Source: a virus
Strand: one strand, 5' to 3'
Length of the DNA: 31,594 bases
Virus record (IMG/VR): IMGVR_UViG_3300046777_000618
Coordinates: 1 to 31,594 of that record
Within the stretch, counting starts at the first letter, position 1. Each line of letters begins with the position of its first letter. Below are positions 29,016 through 31,594 of this stretch, in pieces. Made by a program: the position numbers and the translations under genes. The notes under the pieces are model-generated. The model saw only the letters and a list, made by a program, of their open reading frames with translations, was not told the DNA's origin and made no database searches.

Positions 29016-29209
29016 TGGGGCTGTTCGCTTTCAGGCGACTGCGTGAAAAGGAGGCTGCCTCTACGGAGGTGGCCTCTCTTTCTATGGCGGAGCCCACACC
29101 TACACTGACCCCAGAGGTGCAGACCAATGGCAGTAGTGATCGTGGCCACAGTAGGGGCCGCAAACGCAAACTCGTACCTGACGCTGGCGGAAGCGCAAGC
29201 GATCATTGA
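29015..29209 (+). CDS. Small basic/low-complexity protein
   Basis: A 64-residue frame in a TGATG junction with the previous gene. It starts MGLFAFRRLREKEAASTEVA, then is Pro/Thr/Ser-rich and ends basic ('GHSRGRKRKLVPDAGG'). It overlaps the next gene by 83 bases, so one of the two ends may be shorter in reality. Small proteins with this start are seen in related cyanophages. No function known. Confidence 0.5.
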   Translation: MGLFAFRRLREKEAASTEVASLSMAEPTPTLTPEVQTNGSSDRGHSRGRKRKLVPDAGGSASDH

Positions 29210-29690
29210 TGGCTTTGTCGAGGATGCTGACGTTCAGCACTGGAACAGCGGCAACACTGACAGCCGCAACCGTGCGCTGTTCACCGCAACGCAACGGCTA
29301 GACCGCGAGCGGTTCCTTGGCGCACGGGCGACCGATACGCAGGCGCTGCAGTGGCCGCGCACCGGCGTGCGTAAGCCGGATACATACATCAACACCTACG
29401 CCGTTGGGTTCCCGTTCCGCATCACGACGGACTACTTCACTGATACCGAGATCCCAACGCAGATCAAGTACGCGCAAACCGTGCTCGCGGTGTTTTTGCA
29501 CAACAACACCAGCGCACTTGGCCTGAGCGGACTGGAAGATTACAAGAATGTAAAAATCGGCAGCCTTGACGTGACGCCTAACAATGACTACGGAGCCGTT
29601 GGCGCTGACAAAGTGCCGCCGTTAATGGAGCGATACCTTACGGGGCTTAGAATCAGTGGACCAGGCAACGTTTCTATCAGGCGATCATGA
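29127..29690 (+). CDS. Head completion/connector protein, DnaT-like fold type
   Basis: A 187-residue protein from ATG 29127 (MAVVIVATVGAANANSYLTL). 'NSYLTLAEAQAIIDGF' and 'RALFTATQRLDRERFLGARA' followed by 'TQALQWPRTGVRKPD', 'FPFRITTDYFTDTEIPTQIK', 'YAQTVLAVFLHNN' match a phage family that Pfam describes as DnaT-like but that is encoded at the head-tail connector position. Its role as an adaptor between portal and tail is inferred from the place in the gene order. It overlaps the next start by 4 bases (ATGA). Confidence 0.72.
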   Translation: MAVVIVATVGAANANSYLTLAEAQAIIDGFVEDADVQHWNSGNTDSRNRALFTATQRLDRERFLGARATDTQALQWPRTGVRKPDTYINTYAVGFPFRITTDYFTDTEIPTQIKYAQTVLAVFLHNNTSALGLSGLEDYKNVKIGSLDVTPNNDYGAVGADKVPPLMERYLTGLRISGPGNVSIRRS

Positions 29691-30271
29691 GCCCACTTAT
29701 CTCACCTGCAGGCAATGATTCGGTAGCACGTCGCAGGAGCGATGGCAGCTATTCGATGGGTGTTGCCGGCACTGCATTCCGCAGCGTCGTCACCATCACT
29801 CGTCCCAGTAACACCACCGCTTACACCGCAGGTGATGTGATCGGCGTTGCTGATGGCACCACGCCCGCCAATGCAGGTAGCGCAATTATCACGCTGAGCA
29901 ATGTTGGCCCGAGCGGTGGTTTTGTGCTGCTGCAGAGTGTGCGGTTGATGATCGGCAATAGCAGCGTGCCTGCGGGCATGGGCGCCTTCCGGCTTCACTT
30001 GTACATGGAATCACCCACCGCAATCCTCGACAACGCAGCGCTTGACTTGGTGAGCGGTGATGTCGGCAAGTATGCGGGCTATATTGACTTGCCCACTCCG
30101 CAGGATTTTGGCAGCATCTTGATGACGCAAGCCGATTACCCTGGCACGCTGGTGAAGCTGGCCGCCGGCAGCACGTCGCTCTTTGCTGAGCTGGAGACCC
30201 GTGGTACATACACCCCAGCTAGCGGCACGCTGTATGACCTGCGGGTGCTGACGCTGGAGGCAGGGCTCTGA
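29687..30271 (+). CDS. Structural protein of unknown role, tail/neck region
   Basis: A 194-residue protein from ATG 29687 (MSPLISPAGNDSVARRRSDG). Residues 20-190 are beta-rich with 'VVTITRPSNTTAYTAGDVIG', 'SAIITLSNVGPSGGFVLLQS', 'GAFRLHLYMESPTAILDNAA', 'YDLRVLTLEAGL', like a jelly-roll. It resembles proteins found just before the fibre/adhesin in cyanophages. It shares the base of a TGATG junction with the next gene. No enzymatic motif. Confidence 0.6.
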   Translation: MSPLISPAGNDSVARRRSDGSYSMGVAGTAFRSVVTITRPSNTTAYTAGDVIGVADGTTPANAGSAIITLSNVGPSGGFVLLQSVRLMIGNSSVPAGMGAFRLHLYMESPTAILDNAALDLVSGDVGKYAGYIDLPTPQDFGSILMTQADYPGTLVKLAAGSTSLFAELETRGTYTPASGTLYDLRVLTLEAGL

Positions 30272-31578
30272 TGCGAGGCTCTGCAGCATTCCGGGCAGCA
30301 GTAGCACCTGGTGGCGTGCTGGCTGGCCCGTGGGTAAGAAATGAATTGTGGCGTCGTGCTCGTGCGGTGCCCAGCCTGGATCTGCGCTTTGCAGAGAACA
30401 AGTCATTAGTGGATGCCACTACTGGCCAGAACCTTGTCACCTTCACCCGCGCCAGCAGCGGCACGTTTGTGGGCAGCGACGGGCTGATCAAGACGGCAAC
30501 TACGAACGAAGCGCGCTTCGACCACAACCCCACGACCGGCGAAAGCCTGGGGCTGCTGGTGGAGGAGTCGAGGACGAACCTGCTGCTGCGGAGTGAAGAG
30601 CTTGGAGACGCTGCCTGGACGACTGCGGCGGCAACTGTTACATCCAATACAGGAGTAGCACCCGATGGTTCATCAACGGCTGATACCATTACGTCAAGTG
30701 GAACAGCTGTTATTTCTCAAGCTGTAACAAAAGCAGCCTCGGCAATCACTTATACTGGCAGTCTTTTTGTTAAAGGAACCATAACAGCTCTTTCGTTCTC
30801 TATTGACGACGGCGCAACTAACAACCGTGGCCGCGTAGTTTTTAACCTTTCTACCGGCGCAACAAGTAGCACCAGTAATGACGGCACTTTCACTGGCACA
30901 TCGGGGACGATTACATCATTTCTAAATGGCTGGTATAGGTTAGCAATTACTACGACTACAAACAGTACGACATCCGTAAGACTTCGCACTTTTTGGACTG
31001 GCTCTGGCACAAGCATTGATGCTTGGGGCGCCCAGCTAGAAGCCGGAGCCTTCCCCACCAGCTACATCCCTACCACCACCGCCACGGTTACCCGCAGTGC
31101 TGACGTGGCCAGCATCACGGGGACGAACTTCTCTAGCTGGTATCGGCAGGATGAGGGGACGGTGTTTGCAAGCGCTAGAACCAATGCGACGCACGGGGGC
31201 GTTAATAGTTTCCCGCGAATCCATGCAATTAGTGATGGAACAAACGATAATGTTATTCAAAATTATTATCGTGTTTTATCTGGTTACACAGACGCGGGGT
31301 ATGGCGTTACTACGTTAACTGTTGCCCAAGCTAGTTTTGATACAAATAATGAACGCAATGGTCAAAGTCTAAGCACGGCTTATGCAAACAACGATTTTGC
31401 TTTTGCGATTAACGGATCATTAGTGAGTACCGACAACACGGGAACAGTGCCGACAGTATCTCAGTTACGTCTTGGGGCAAGAGGGACAGGTTTAGGTCCG
31501 TTGAATGGCACCATCCGCCGCCTCACCTACTGGACCCGCCGTCTTTCTGACAGCACCCTGCAGGAGGTGACTCGATGA
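30271..31578 (+). CDS. Adhesin-like virion protein with phage 'TRAS' head and lectin-like end
   Basis: A 435-residue protein. After a short start comes 'LDLRFAENKSLVDATTGQNL', 'VTFTRASSGTFVGSDGLIKT', 'ARFDHNPTTGESLGLLVEES', 'RTNLLLRSEELGDAAW': a well known repeated module in phage fibre/spike proteins. Residues 120-270 form a beta-sandwich with 'WGAQLEAGAFPTSYIPTTTA' closing motif, as in carbohydrate-binding modules. Residues 280-435 look LamG-like with 'NGTIRRLTYWTRRLSDSTLQ'. Middle (about 30640-31000) and late (about 31190-31460) parts are much more AT-rich than the flanks, a mosaic sign. A role in host-surface binding is inferred. Confidence 0.72.
   Translation: MRGSAAFRAAVAPGGVLAGPWVRNELWRRARAVPSLDLRFAENKSLVDATTGQNLVTFTRASSGTFVGSDGLIKTATTNEARFDHNPTTGESLGLLVEESRTNLLLRSEELGDAAWTTAAATVTSNTGVAPDGSSTADTITSSGTAVISQAVTKAASAITYTGSLFVKGTITALSFSIDDGATNNRGRVVFNLSTGATSSTSNDGTFTGTSGTITSFLNGWYRLAITTTTNSTTSVRLRTFWTGSGTSIDAWGAQLEAGAFPTSYIPTTTATVTRSADVASITGTNFSSWYRQDEGTVFASARTNATHGGVNSFPRIHAISDGTNDNVIQNYYRVLSGYTDAGYGVTTLTVAQASFDTNNERNGQSLSTAYANNDFAFAINGSLVSTDNTGTVPTVSQLRLGARGTGLGPLNGTIRRLTYWTRRLSDSTLQEVTR
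31562..31570 (+). promoter_or_regulatory. Near-perfect ribosome binding site
   Basis: AGGAGGTGA, matching the full anti-Shine-Dalgarno complement, 4 bases before ATG 31575. It is one of the strongest in the window and supports the reality of the last, truncated gene. Confidence 0.7.
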
Positions 31579-31594
31579 CCCACTACCTCCGCTT
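31575..31594 (+). CDS. Start of a gene cut by the window edge
   Basis: ATG 31575 overlaps the preceding stop (ATGA) and reads MTHYLR before the window ends. The strong ribosome binding site supports it. No function can be given from six residues; a small cyanophage structural protein is possible. Confidence 0.5.

Overview
The window is a 31.6 kb piece of a tailed-phage genome with high G+C coding, tightly packed genes and ATGA/TGATG stop-start overlaps. The small genes and structural proteins look like those of cyanophages of the Synechococcus/Cyanobium type. The encoded sigma factor is closest in its readable motifs to cyanobacterial primary/group 2 sigma factors, so a cyanobacterial host is the best inference. 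I see no integrase, no repressor-integrase locus, no tRNA and no CRISPR array. A DNA polymerase is not visible here, and most tail genes must lie outside the window.

Layout. (a) 1-4953, + strand: the 3' part of a repetitive tail fibre, a small linker protein and a 1000-residue fibre ending in an S74-type self-cleaving chaperone. (b) 5004-7420, + strand: small conserved proteins, two short membrane proteins, a two-domain endolysin (GH24 muramidase plus M15 peptidase) and an HNH nuclease: the lysis end of the late region. (c) 16782 down to 7480, - strand: an early/middle block read leftward. It holds an SF2 helicase, a PP-loop (PAPS-reductase-like) enzyme, a VRR-NUC nuclease, a RecE-like exonuclease, a Bet/RecT annealase, SSB, a chain of small genes, an RlpA-like exported protein, a zinc ribbon, dCTP deaminase and a sigma-70 family factor. 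(d) 16855-20813, + strand: a ribbon-helix-helix protein, a primase/VapE-type helicase, a 275-bp repeat-rich non-coding region, a second ribbon-helix-helix protein and a DnaN-like sliding clamp. (e) 20818-31594, + strand: small and large terminase, DUF4055-type portal, MuF-like head protein, small basic proteins, scaffold, major capsid, head completion and an adhesin-like protein that runs to the edge.

How it may work together: the phage brings its own helicase-primase and clamp but no visible polymerase, so it may recruit the host replicase. The exonuclease-annealase-SSB set supplies single-strand-annealing recombination. The sigma factor, together with three matching promoter-like sites (29-bp elements sharing long stretches beyond the usual -35/-10), suggests a phage-directed transcription programme. 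The most unusual regions are the sigma factor with the opposite-strand gene that begins on its start codon, the promoter family, the iteron/palindrome region at 19067-19322, the small basic gene with an in-frame TAA at 25770, and the PP-loop enzyme. All function calls are from reading the sequence; no database search was run.
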